Positions 1 through 11,021 of a stretch of 64,000 nt of DNA are shown one piece after another; positions within the stretch are counted from its first letter, which is position 1; each line of letters begins with the position of its first letter. The stretch comes from Petrolisthes cinctipes (Eukaryota > Arthropoda > Malacostraca > Decapoda > Porcellanidae). The stretch lies in contig JAWQEG010001549.1 of the NCBI GenBank assembly GCA_033782935.1, positions 102,001-166,000 of the forward strand, given 5' to 3'. Under the pieces are notes generated by a model, which had not been told where the DNA came from, made no database searches, and worked only from the letters and a program-made list of their open reading frames with translations. Made by a program: the position numbers and the translations under genes.

Positions 1-2096
1 TCTAAAATTATATGAAAGTTGCTAATTTTCATAATTTCATAATAAGGTGATGTGGATGACCCAGGACTGCCATCAAGGGCCCCTTCACCTAGACCTGGGC
101 CAAGTTGGCAGGACTTCGGGCCAGTTACAGTGGAAGACTGTGAGGTTTTGACTGGCGACAGCTTGCTGAAGCTGGTAGAACCTACCACCAAGTGAGGAGC
201 ATTCGTACCACAGCTTTGTAGCCTCAAGTCGCCCTTCCTCTAGGTCAGCTGGAGGTGTGACAGCTCATCTGGAAGCTACGCTAGCTCCAGATATACTAGT
301 TGTCCATAAGACTATAAGGGATATTTTGATGGATCTTGCAGAAAATATAGCCACAATATCAGAAACTTTGGTGAACATTAAAAAGCCTATCGAGAAAAGG
401 TGATTTGTTTTCAAGTGTGTTTTGTTGTGTGTGTGTGATTTTTTTTTTAATGATTAGTGTGGTTTAAGTTGTGTTATATTTTGTGACAGAGTTATTAGTG
501 TGCAAGTATGTTTTTAGTTGTGTGGTTTGTGTGTAGGTTTCAATCTAAATTATTGTTAACTTCTGCTTATGTTTTTTAAGAAATTACATTATTTATTTTC
601 ATTATATATTTTGTCTTTCAAATATAGCTTTTAACATTCACATTTCATGTTAGATTTATTATTCTTTGAGTAAAATAAACTTTTTTTTTCATGCATTCTT
701 ATCTTTGGCTAATAATATTAATGTCTTAGTTTTATTTACATATCAAGGTTCGAAGATTAACTATAAGGATATACTTATGCCGTACTGTGGCTTTAATCTT
801 ATTGTATTTTAATAATTTCTCTGCCATATTTGTGATATGTCCAAGCAATGTGAAGAGTGCCAAACAAGTACTGTAGTCATTAAGGAATTGGTGTTTTTTT
901 GTTTTCAGTCATTGTTGGAAAGTACATGAGTTCAAACAGCTTTCCAATATCATAAATTTGCAGGTTTTTACTCAGGTATATATAATGTAATGAACTGTGA
1001 TAATGCAGGAAACTAATAGTACAAATAGCTAGGGAGGTATCATGGATTTCTGTAAACTTTACAGGTGTCATATGTAAATAAAATGTAGGTTTTTTTATAG
1101 TTTATAATTAAAACATTAAGAAAAACCAATACCAGTCACATATTTGTTATATGCTGTTGAAAAGCATTTATTTTAGAAAAATACAAGTCTGATGTAATAT
1201 GAGAACAGGTGAAAATTATGTATTAAATTATACTGTTCAATAACATTAATTGAATTGGTTGGAAAGGTTCATGTACGGTACATGTTATTGAGACTTTTAC
1301 AACATGATAATATTTGTATTAGTTAATTCTGAGACATATTTTTGTCTTTAGATTCGGGAATATGGTCAACCTTTTACATATCTTCAGTATATATCAGTAG
1401 GTATATAATTCCAGTTATTTAAATGTTACCAGCTCACACATCACATTAATGTGCTTGTAATATTTTCATTAGAGAGTCAATCAATCATAAAGAAAGTTTA
1501 TTAACCTTAAGAATATCCACTTCATGCAAAGGACTATGGATTAAAGACTCATACTACATGGATTAAGTTAGGTCTAACTATGCAATGAAGAATTTCTGCT
1601 TTGTTTGCAGGTAACTGGAAGCCACTTTCCTGCAATTAGTAAGTCACCATTATATCCTATTATTCTTAAACACTCCAAAAGTAATGATACACAAAAAAGT
1701 ATTTGTAACTTTCTATTTCACAGTGCATCAGTTTAAATTGACACTTTGCAGCTCCATTCTCCTAAGCTGCTCACTGAATCCCCTCTTCTTGTTTATATTT
1801 ACCGATAAGTGACAACAACAACAACCATTATGTCGCCTGTGTCGGCCGCGCCAAGTGTAAATAAACTCAAATCTCACTATTTACGGGTTGTTTATCGAGT
1901 ACGCGACCCTGCTATCAGCCTTAAGAGTGCTTTTCAGTTCTCGTAGCGCTACGAACAAATATGGCGCATAATGGCGGACGAAAACTCCCTTACGATGCTT
2001 TGAAGATACGATCGTAGCGGTTATGAACAACTTACGAGCAAATATGGCGCTACGAGAATCATAACTGCGGTTACGATGCTTTGAAGATCCCACCCC
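1..2096. mobile_element. Right half of a 4.1-kb TIR DNA transposon, copy 1 (cut by window edge)
   Basis: This stretch is nearly identical over its whole length to 22012-24107, so it is a second copy of the element described there and its left half lies outside the window. It ends at 2071-2096 in a 26-base terminal repeat that is the exact inverse of 19971-19996. The last 200 bases are rich in CGTAGC/GCTACG and ATCGTA/TACGAT words in both orientations. A short frame at 179-403 (+) is open here and in the other copy. Beyond the terminus the sequence becomes a LINE tail. No transposase was recognised. Confidence 0.75.
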
Positions 2097-2098
2097 AG

Positions 2099-2860
2099 CT
2101 CTCGTTCACTAAGACCTAGCAGCACTTTAGCTGCCACTGTCGCTTCCACCATCTCCCTCCATTTTCTCACTCTTAGTTCACTAATTACCACATTCAGCAT
2201 GGTAGCTCTCTCTCGTTCATACTTATCACATACCATCAACACATGTTCTACTGTCTCATCTTCCCTACTCTCACACATCCCACACACCTTACTACCTTCA
2301 TTACTCCATCTATATATTCTGTCATTCACCTCCAGTGACTTCGTTCTTGCCTTAAACATCAGCTCACTTCCCCAGCTACCATCATAGAACACTTCACTCC
2401 TTGGTATGTCCTTAGAGGAGTACCAATCTAGCGTGCTCTTCTGACTTATGCCTCTCATCCATTCATCTCTGCCTATTTCTTGTATCCGTCTCTTAATCTC
2501 ATTCATCCATTTCTCATCACTCCATCTGCCCCTTTCATCTAGCATTGGGTACTGCATTGCACACTTTTCCATTCTCTTATCACACATCCTTCTCCACTTG
2601 GTGTACCGTCCTGTCCATTTATACCCCATCTGTCTTCATTCATTCCCTCTAGTCTAACGTTATATATATCTAAACACTCCTTTGGCTATCCTCTCCTCAA
2701 ACGTAATCCATCCAGCGTCACCTCTTATTGCTTCCACACCTACATACTTGATATATTTACCATTTACTGCAGTACTTCCAGAATTATGACCTCTCTTTCC
2801 ATATAGCCTGTGTAAGAGTTCCCGTAGCCAACCGTATATCCAGTAATGAATCGGGTGAAT
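2099..2860 (-). pseudogene. LINE reverse-transcriptase C-terminal remnant with zinc-knuckle
   Basis: On the minus strand about 200 codons are open (2629 to about 2100), with a broken upstream piece to about 2860. The protein has basic and acidic helices followed by C-x2-C, then E-T-V-E-H and a later C, a layout typical of the C-terminal zinc-knuckle of non-LTR retrotransposon polymerases. The catalytic RT core is missing, so this is a 3' fragment. The right terminus of the TIR transposon lies directly against its 3' end. The clade cannot be assigned. Confidence 0.6.
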
Positions 2861-2887
2861 TTATCTAATAACAATATTATATTTCAG

Positions 2888-3156
2888 AGAGTTTTTACGC
2901 ATCATTGTTGAGAGCAAGTGGTGGGAAGTAGGATTCATATCATGTAAACAAGAAGCCAAATGTATCCCCACCACCACAAGTCAGCAGAGCACACACACAC
3001 AACGGATTCTCTGTACCAACTTCCAGGAACTCCTTAAGCTTTACCCACATCTGGCCGCCACTGTCATGGACAAATGTATTACCAAGTCTGAGAAATCTCC
3101 TGGTCACAGAGAATATGACTGCAGATTGTTGGAAGATAATTACTATATGGAAGATG
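2888..3156 (+). CDS. TRPA-like channel, exon before the membrane domain (part 1)
   Basis: The exon is bounded by an acceptor (TATATTTCAG, ending 2887) and a donor (GTAAAT, 3157) and is open in one frame for about 89 codons. It encodes a segment with a WWEVGF motif, then LLKLYPHLAATVMDKCI, then a REYDCRLLEDNYYME stretch. From memory of the family, this order matches the linker between the ankyrin repeats and the first membrane helix of TRPA-type cation channels. It ends in phase 1 and joins in frame to the exon at 4115. Upstream ankyrin exons are not visible and would lie left of the window. Family assignment rests on pattern memory only, without a search. Confidence 0.55.
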
Positions 3157-4114
3157 GTAAATATTTAGGGAGTAATAGTCAGAAAATACAGTACATAAAT
3201 GCCTTCATGTTACTTATACATATATACTAATTTAATAGCTATGTGCAGTTTTCACTTTGATTAAAAGGGGTTACCTTTTTTGAGGACAATGGGAGGCTAC
3301 TGATTCCTCCAACAGATGTAATAAATGGACCATACAACCTTACTAATACATGCCTTGACTTTACTATGTGTAGCATTAAGGAGGTAATACAATTTTGGTA
3401 CATATAAAAACTGTAATTCCTCCAAAATATGCCAGGAGATAGGACCTGATGAACGAAAATAATGGTGGCCTGTTGTCTGGAATAGTTTGAAGAAAGTGGT
3501 TGCTTCAGATTTACCAACACTGTAATATCTTGATAAAGGAAGAAACTCTTTTTGGTAAATTAGAGAGTTACTGTTTCCTCAAAACTATTCCAGGAAATAA
3601 ATCACCTCAGTGTTACTAATAGGTGAACAGTTTCAGAACATATACTAGTTCAAAGGAATCGGTAGCTTCCAAACTATATTAAGAAACGGATACCCCCTTC
3701 ACAAGATTAAGGTGATGTGTTTTCTAGGAGAGTTTGGAGGAATCAGTAGCCTTCCAATTTACCATGAAGAGTTTCTCCCTTTAAATATTATATCAACATT
3801 GGGTGTGTTACATACACATTAAAGGATTCAAGGGGCTCCAACGTACAAAGAGGATGTATTACTTTATAGGTAATACGTTTAATGACATATTTTTGGAGGA
3901 AGCCAGTGCCCTCCAATTCACCATCAAGAGAATATTACCTTAACCTCATGTAAACTAATTTCAACTGTCCCTGTTTTCCTAGGCATGTGGTCTTCAGTGA
4001 GTGTAAAATGAAGTGATGGACACAAGTATTTATTCACTGTATATTGAGGATCTACAATAGTCTTCATAATCAGTACTAATAGTAAACTCCATCTCTTCAC
4101 TCATTTGTTTCCAG
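3157..4114 (+). other. Intron between the TRPA-like exons, filled with a diverged repeat
   Basis: This intron has GT and AG ends and no coding signal. It contains several diverged copies of a word like GGAGGAATCAGTAGCC in both orientations. Two stretches resemble the element at 6430-7000: one around the phrase AATAATGGTGGCCTGTTG, the other near 4003-4060 around TGTAAAATGAAGTG. It is probably an old copy of that foldback repeat. Confidence 0.4.
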
Positions 4115-4401
4115 GTAAGAGTCCATTTACACCTAAGAACACCCTGAAGCCAGGTGTAAAGGTGGCGATAGCGGATGCATCAATGTGGAAACGTGAACAC
4201 CCGCTGACCTACATAACTGAATACAAATGTCACGCTCTCCTCAAACACCCATTGGTTGAGGCTTGGCTCACATACAAGATCCCGGGAGTCATATGCAAAG
4301 TGGATAGCTTATACACTTTTGTTTCTGAGAGTTGTATCAGTGGCCATCTTCAGCAGTTTCGTTATTGGGATGTAAGTACAGAAATTATTAAACTTCTTTG
4401 A
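4115..4401 (+). CDS. TRPA-like channel, exon before the membrane domain (part 2)
   Basis: The acceptor CATTTGTTTCCAG ends at 4114, and the phase-1 junction with 2888-3156 restores a glycine codon. The first 49 or so codons encode a Lys/Pro-rich linker, then HPLTYITEYKCHALLKHPLV and EAWLTYK. That is the pre-S1 segment expected in TRPA channels, where a K-W and a hydrophobic helix should follow. Instead the frame continues through about 46 residues without a membrane helix and stops at 4401. A possible donor, GTAAGT, lies at 4372, but there is none directly after the TYK codons. The channel domain is not in the following sequence, so the gene may be truncated, alternatively ended, or continued much further right. 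Confidence 0.5.
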
Positions 4402-4846
4402 TAACTATCATTTAAGTAGCAGTAGTGTTTGTAGTTACTCTAGTTTGATTGACAGCAAAATGTAACACACCATCAATTGGGGCACTTGGACTCACGAATG
4501 GCAAATTTTTATTGTACAGTACAGTACTAAGGTTTGTACTGCAACATCTTAATCACTTAAAAAGCTGTACTGTATGGGTAATGAAACAAACAAGCAAATA
4601 TCATATGTGAAAACACTGCTGTCTATATTATGGTTCATGAATGTTACTGTACAACAAACACACTATTGCTTATTTAATATTTTAGTATGTGTGGCATATC
4701 ATCCATATCCTCTAGCCATTGTTACTGGCTTTCCTCTTCTTCAATTACAACATCCACTTTGACAACCTTCATCCTGATGACTCTGGCATTGTCTTCTTCA
4801 CTTTTTACCGGTATGTCGGCATCAGTTTTTGTATAGTGGAGTTTAT
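4402..4846. other. No gene seen
   Basis: AT-rich sequence following the TRPA-like exon. Short open frames are present, but none has a recognisable domain, codon pattern or splice context. Confidence 0.4.
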
Positions 4847-4977
4847 GGACCGTATGCAAGAATATCTGTGGTGTTGACGATGCCGTGGTACTGGTACGAT
4901 GGCTCCGTAGTGTGTCTGGAGTCATGGTACTAGCACCATGCCATCATTAACACTACGGATGTTCTTGCATATGGTCC
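4847..4977. mobile_element. 131-bp foldback MITE, family A copy 1
   Basis: Nearly the whole element is one imperfect inverted repeat: GGACCGTATGCAAGAA at the left end faces the inverse of TTCTTGCATATGGTCC at the right. The arms carry ACGATG and GGTACTGGTACGATGG words. The same hairpin occurs at 17916-18049 and about 30816-30927. No reading frame is present, and the target duplication was not resolved. Confidence 0.7.
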
Positions 4978-5093
4978 AATGGTCTACTGATGCCTTCTTT
5001 CTCACTGCTGCCAACTTGTTAAGAATGTTTTGCTGCTGCTGGTACCTCACACTCTCTCCTCACTATTCAAAATAAATATATCACTACAGTATA

Positions 5094-5267
5094 TAGTGAA
5101 CTCTTATTTGACATTGGTATTTTGGGTGTGTAATGAAACTGTGTACAGAAAACCCTCATTGTACAGTACACTGGTATTATGGGTGTGTAATATAGTGTAC
5201 AATAAGTATTTACAGTACATACATTCATTTCACATACATAATCTCAGTGTAAAAAGAGAGTTTACTA
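5094..5267. mobile_element. Tc1/mariner-like MITE, family B, short copy with one repeat unit
   Basis: The ends are imperfect inverted repeats (TAGTGAACTCTTATTTGACA facing the inverse of TGTAAAAAGAGAGTTTACTA), flanked by TA on both sides. The interior has about one and a half copies of the unit carrying GAAACTGTGTACAGAAAACC. This is the least expanded member of the family seen at 35619-35998 and 38067-39010. Confidence 0.65.
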
Positions 5268-5360
5268 TAACCTCCTCAGAGACAGCAGCAAATTTTCTTG
5301 AAATATTTTGACATTTTCTGGAGAACAGTCTGGACCTGGGAGATTATCTTTGAAATCTAA

Positions 5361-6304
5361 GGACATAATACAACATATACATAATACAACATATACATAA
5401 TACATTCATATACATAATGCAACACATACATAATACAACATATACATAATACAACATATACATAATACAACATATACATAATACAACATATACATAATAC
5501 AACATATACATAACACAACATATACATAATACAACATATACATAATACAACATATACATAATACAACATATACATAATACAACATATACATAATACAACA
5601 TATACATAATACAACATATACATAATACAACATATACATAATACAACATATACATAATACAACATATACATAATACAACATATACATAATACAACATATA
5701 CATAATACAACATATACATAATACAACATATACATAATACAACATATACATAATACAACATATACATAATACAACACATACATAATACAACATATACATA
5801 ATACAACACATACATAATACAACACATACATAATACAACATATACATAATACAACATATACATAATACAACATATACATAATACAACATATACATAATAC
5901 AACATATACATAATACAACATATACATAACACAACATATACATAATACAACATATACATAATACAACATATACATAATACAACATATACATAATACAACA
6001 TATACATAATACAACATATACATAATACAACATATACATAATACAACATATACATAATACAACACATACATAATACAACATATACATAATACAACATATA
6101 CATAATACAACATATACATAATACAACATATACATAATACAACATATACATAATACAACATATACATAATACAACACATACATAATACAACATATACATA
6201 ATACAACATATACATAATACAACATATACATAATACAACACATACATAATACAACATATACATAATACAACATATACATAATACAACATATACATAATAC
6301 AACA
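5361..6304. repeat. 16-bp satellite, about 59 units
   Basis: The unit is ATACATAATACAACAT and runs about 944 bases with only scattered C/T substitutions and one early irregularity. Because 16 is not a multiple of three and the minus-strand unit has no stop triplet in any phase, all three minus frames stay open and read the same 16-residue motif, MYMLYYVYVVLCICCI. The plus strand has a TAA in every unit. There is no evidence that it is translated. Confidence 0.95.
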
Positions 6305-6577
6305 TGTCAGGTAATAGCCTATAGTTGACCCTCAATATTTAAGATGAATGAATTTAGCACATACAGTATATCCTTTTAATACAGGTTCAATAAATCACTT
6401 TGTATAGTAATGAATAACAGAAGCCTGGGAAAACATTTGTTGGTGGTCTTCAATGAAGGACTGAGTGTAAAATGAAGTGTTGAAACAAGTATTTATTTAT
6501 TCATTGTACAGTATATTGAGGGTCTACAACTCTACAGTACCCTACTTAATACATTATATATTACTAAATTTGTAAGT

Positions 6578-6998
6578 GGGCAATACACTCTTGTGGTTTG
6601 TTGAAGTGCCTTGATTCCTCCAAAGTTTGCTGGGAAACAAACAGTACCAAGTTAACAAACATAATGGTGGCCTGTTGTTGCTTGGAATAATTTGGAGTTA
6701 ACAGTTGCTCCAGACAGATTTACCACCAACACTGTAATTCTCCCTGAACATAACAACAGAAAATAAATTAAGTGCAATTGCCTTGTATTATTTTATTTAC
6801 CCTAATTTAAGGTACCACCCACCAGCTTTGTCAAGAGTTAAGGAGGTAATACAATGTTGAAAAATCTGGTGCAACCGTTTCCACCTAACTATTCCAAGCA
6901 ACAGGCCACCATTATATTGTTAATCTAGTCCTGTTTCCAGACATACTTTGGGGGAATCAAGGCATTCTATTGTACTAAAAGTGTATTGTCCCCTTAAG
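6578..6998. mobile_element. About 420-bp foldback element
   Basis: The left arm begins GGGCAATACACTC and continues through GCCTTGATTCC and AATGGTGGCCTGTTG. The right arm contains the inverse of the same blocks in reverse order, ending near GTGTATTGTCCCC. The centre holds an AT-rich spacer. There is no coding potential. A diverged relative fills the intron at 3157-4114. Confidence 0.6.
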
Positions 6999-7019
6999 GA
7001 CCTCAGCATTTCATGGTTG

Positions 7020-7432
7020 TATTTATATTTTTTCTTGTCATACATATATTTTCATATCATGAAGTGTATTAATGTGATATATTATAATTTTTCAGAATAA
7101 ATATTTATTTTCATTAGGTAATATAGTATTGTTAATTTAATATATTTTGTCATACTTATATTTTCTTATAATTAACTGTGATGCATAGAATTAATTATAC
7201 AAAACCTGTTATTAACTAGTCACATTGTTCCAGGATAAATATTAATTTTCATTATGTAATACAATGCTGTGCAGTTCCACATAGGTGTTTCTAATATACA
7301 CACATTACAGTTTATTTATATTTTTTCTTGTCATACATATATTTTCATATCATGAAGTGTATTAATGTGATATATTATAATTTTTCAGAATAAATATTTA
7401 TTTTCATTAGGTAATATAGTATTGTTAATTTA
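7020..7432. repeat. Pair of identical 120-bp direct repeats
   Basis: 7020-7139 and 7313-7432 are identical over 120 bases, offset by 293. The repeated block is AT-rich and includes TCATGAAGTGTATTAATG. The 173 bases between them are single-copy AT-rich DNA. No divergence is visible, so the duplication is recent or was homogenised, or is an assembly artefact. Confidence 0.85.
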
Positions 7433-8000
7433 CCCACAGAGGTTTTCTTACTACACACACACACACACACACAACACACACACACACAGTACAGTATAGA
7501 ATGTATGTATTCCTGTTTGATAATAGTAAACATTTCATGTAGTGTTTGTACTTTTTCTATATACAAAGTAATAATTAAACTGGTCAAAGTAACTACTGTG
7601 ATTTACAAACAACCCCTTATCCTTTTTTATATGCACATACAAAAAAAAAGAAAATACAATGAGACAAACGCATATTAATATTCATATTTACATAGTACTG
7701 TAAATGAATACATATGGATTGTACTCCTTCATGTAAACAAATTATGAACACACTTTGGAAAATTACCAAAGTATTGAATTGGAAATCGCTTATGATCAGT
7801 GATACAAGTAAAGTTAAGAGGGAAGCCTTTTGAATGCAATAAACATATGTACCGTAAAACTCCCTAACTTCGGAAATTTGTTACATGTTTTAGTTAATAA
7901 CTGTTTTAACAATGGTGAAAATGTATTTTTGTTGGTGTCATGCGGTAGCCAGGGAGAGTACCTACTGAATCCATATAACAAACACAATTAAGCACGCTAG
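7433..8000. other. AT-rich spacer with a (CA)n tract
   Basis: A (CA)n microsatellite with one interruption occupies about 7452-7488. The remainder is AT-rich with no frame, splice signal or repeat that I could recognise. Confidence 0.6.
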
Positions 8001-8026
8001 TTTTTTTTTTTTTTTTTTTTTTTGTC

Positions 8027-8898
8027 TCAGAAGTATGCTCTTATATATCTACCCCTTTCAGCTTGTTGTGCACCATTGTTGTTGGCAATTTCTACTTCAT
8101 GGTCAGCACCATCATCATCTGCATTAGATTCGTCTGAGTCTGTATCTGATTCAACAGGATCATTTGGGAGTGGGACTCTTCTCATGATAGCAAAATTATG
8201 CAGTACAACAGCTGCTACAATAATGTTTTTTGTGGTGTCTAAAGCTGTGTAGATACGCTTTCCCAAGCAGCTAAAGCGTCTTTTAAGCACATCAAATGCA
8301 CATTCTACTTTATTCCTAGTTTTGATGTGTGCCTCATCATACAATCTTTCCCCGTTGTTATTGGGATTCATTAGTGGAGTGAACAGATAACTCATGCAAG
8401 GATAGCCCATGTCACCCAACAACTTACCCCTGTGCATGCCTTGCTCAAATTCATGACGTAGCCTGCTATTATTAAAAATATTGCTGTCATGGGCACTACC
8501 CCACCATCTGGCCACTATATTAAAAAAAGTTAAATCTAAATCTGGCCCACATACAGCTTGACAGTTAAGGGAAAAAATGCCTTTTCTATTGCGGTATAGC
8601 TCAGGATTATCACAGGTTGGCCGCAGAATGTGAATATGGGTGCAGTCGATAGCACCAACAATTCCTGGCATACCGGCAATGTCCCTGAAACCCTCCATCA
8701 CCTGAATTACATCCAAACCTGTTGGCATCTTCACATAATCCCTTGCCATCTGCGCAATAGTGGGTGTCACTGTCCTCAGACATTTGCTGACACTAGTCTG
8801 AGACACTCCATAGCAGTCACTAATTGTCAGTTGATGTCCACCAGTAGCCATACATCTCAAAGTTATGAGGACCTGCAGATGTTGTGGTATCGGGCAAC
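8027..8898 (-). CDS. HARBI1-like PIF/Harbinger transposase, catalytic exon
   Basis: This exon encodes the nuclease core of a PIF/Harbinger transposase (DDE_4 family), which cuts and joins transposon DNA or survives as a domesticated HARBI1-like protein. The motifs are in order: PQHLQVLITLRCMATGG near the acceptor, a helix-turn-helix-like segment, VGAIDCTHI (first Asp), LGDMGYPCM (second Asp), and NKVECAFDVLKRRF (Glu). The acidic tail ends in RAYF and a stop at 8027-8029. The acceptor CCCAATAG lies at 8899-8900, and joining to exon 9538-9757 gives 363 codons without a break, close to the usual HARBI1 size. A 22-base A run (on the coding strand) lies just past the stop. The partner Myb/MADF gene and the element ends were not found. 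Confidence 0.85.
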
Positions 8899-9537
<639 letters not shown>

Positions 9538-9757
9538 CTCTTGCATCTGCAGCAATGGGAAGTTGTTCAGTGATATTTTGTAAGAGGTTCAGCACACACT
9601 CCTTGCTGAGCCTGAAGCGTAGGAAGAACTCATCCTCAGCCAGGTCTTGAAATGGATTGCTGCGATCCGGAACAATTCTTCTTCGCAGCCTCACTCTAAC
9701 CCTTTCCTCCATTCTCCTAATGTTTCGCATCTGAAGCCAGTGATGATCATTCTGCAT
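9538..9757 (-). CDS. HARBI1-like PIF/Harbinger transposase, first coding exon
   Basis: The exon starts at an ATG (9757) and ends at a GT donor inside the glycine codon after ADAR. It encodes a basic segment followed by NPFQDLAEDEFFLRFRLSKE and CVLNLLQNITEQL, the helical N-terminal domain that precedes the HARBI1 catalytic region. Its 220 bases plus the 872 of the second exon total 364 codons including the stop. The Met is the first in frame in this block; an untranslated upstream exon is possible. Confidence 0.8.
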
Positions 9758-10938
9758 GTTGCCTGATGTTACATGTAAGAAATAAAGACAGACATTAAGA
9801 AACCAGAAAAGAATATGAGGGTTAGATCAATAAATGGAAAACAGAGATGTAAAAAATGTTTATGCCCCCAGAACAACATAACATAAGGCTGAATATGGAT
9901 TTTTTGGAGAATATGTAGAAATGTACCATATATGTACAGTATATAAAACAAAACACACATACAAACACGTATGTTATTGTTTCCATATTTGGTAAGATTG
10001 AAATACCGGTATGTAACAAAATGTTGGGACTATTGTGTGAGACATGATTCCCATATTTTCCCTAATCAATATATCACAGATTGTTTCCTAAAATGTATTA
10101 TAAGTAAATAAAGTATAAAATATCTAAATCTCTTCCACTGATTATAAACTGCAATGAAAGAGACACTTCTGTCTCAATATCTTTAAATTGTTTAAATTTC
10201 ACATGGAAATGCATTAAAGGCACAACAATTCTGTAGTACCAATTAAGGGCACAAATGCTTTTATTTACCGTACAGAACTACCAAAAGAAATTATTTTCAC
10301 TCAGTACCCGGTACTCTGTAGGTATACAGTATTGTGAGTTATTGTGAGTGGCTTGATATATTTATTACCCTTCGAAAATTATGTTTTAAATTACATACCG
10401 GTTAGGTCAGTAATCTGCCGAGCTTCAAGACTCCAGAAGACAGCCTCACAGTTGATATTAGGTTAGGTGAGGTGAGGATCGTCTGATGGATGAAATAACA
10501 TACATACTGTACTTTGTTTATATGGACACATGTTTACTTAGTATCACTGACCTGAGTGTACCTTAATAAATCATTTAAAAACTATATAATATACTCATAC
10601 AATATGAAATTTTGGGACTATAACCACCCTATATATTACTTATATCCAATCAAATATTAAAACAAACACTATTAATGGAGAGATTATAATAATTTCCTTG
10701 ATAATAAGCCTAAATTTGATTGTTGTGTTGAAGACTAACCCAGATTTTTTTGTCTTCCTGTAACTTATAAGTTACTGGATTGGACCAACATTTCAAGTGT
10801 ATACATGTATGATAAACGCAGGTTTGCATACATTACTCTACATTAATCAATTGTTCTAACACATAAACCATCTGTGTCATATTGTTCTGTTCAATTTTTT
10901 TTATACAAGCACGAAATCTGAAGTATTGGCATGGATCA
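9758..10938. other. No gene seen
   Basis: AT-rich DNA between the Harbinger gene and a LINE insertion. Small frames with hydrophobic composition are present but lack codon structure or splice context. A GTTAGGTGAGGTGAGG patch near 10463 is the only notable motif. Confidence 0.5.
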
Positions 10939-10978
10939 CATTTCAAGTTCAAGTTCAAGTTTTAGGGTCCCGCAGAGG

Positions 10979-10994
10979 GCCGCTCATGAGCGGC
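10979..10994. other. Perfect 16-bp palindrome in the LINE 3' untranslated region
   Basis: GCCGCTCATGAGCGGC reads the same on both strands and would form an 8-bp RNA stem at the 3' end of the LINE transcript. Such 3' stems are commonly the template-recognition site for LINE reverse transcriptases. The role here is inferred from position only. Confidence 0.6.
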
Positions 10995-11021
10995 ATAATA
11001 TGCGGGGGTTGTGCGGGGGAT

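Noticed and set aside
1881..2093. Minus-strand 70-codon frame at the end of the repeat, also at 23931-24113
   Set aside because: It is the subterminal region of the TIR transposon, repeated in both copies and made of the inverted CGTAGC words.
5361..6304. CRISPR-like array
   Set aside because: Units are contiguous without spacers, and the genome is eukaryotic.
5344..6335. Three 309-312-codon open frames on the minus strand
   Set aside because: They are the 16-bp satellite read in its three phases; the repeat simply lacks stop triplets on that strand.
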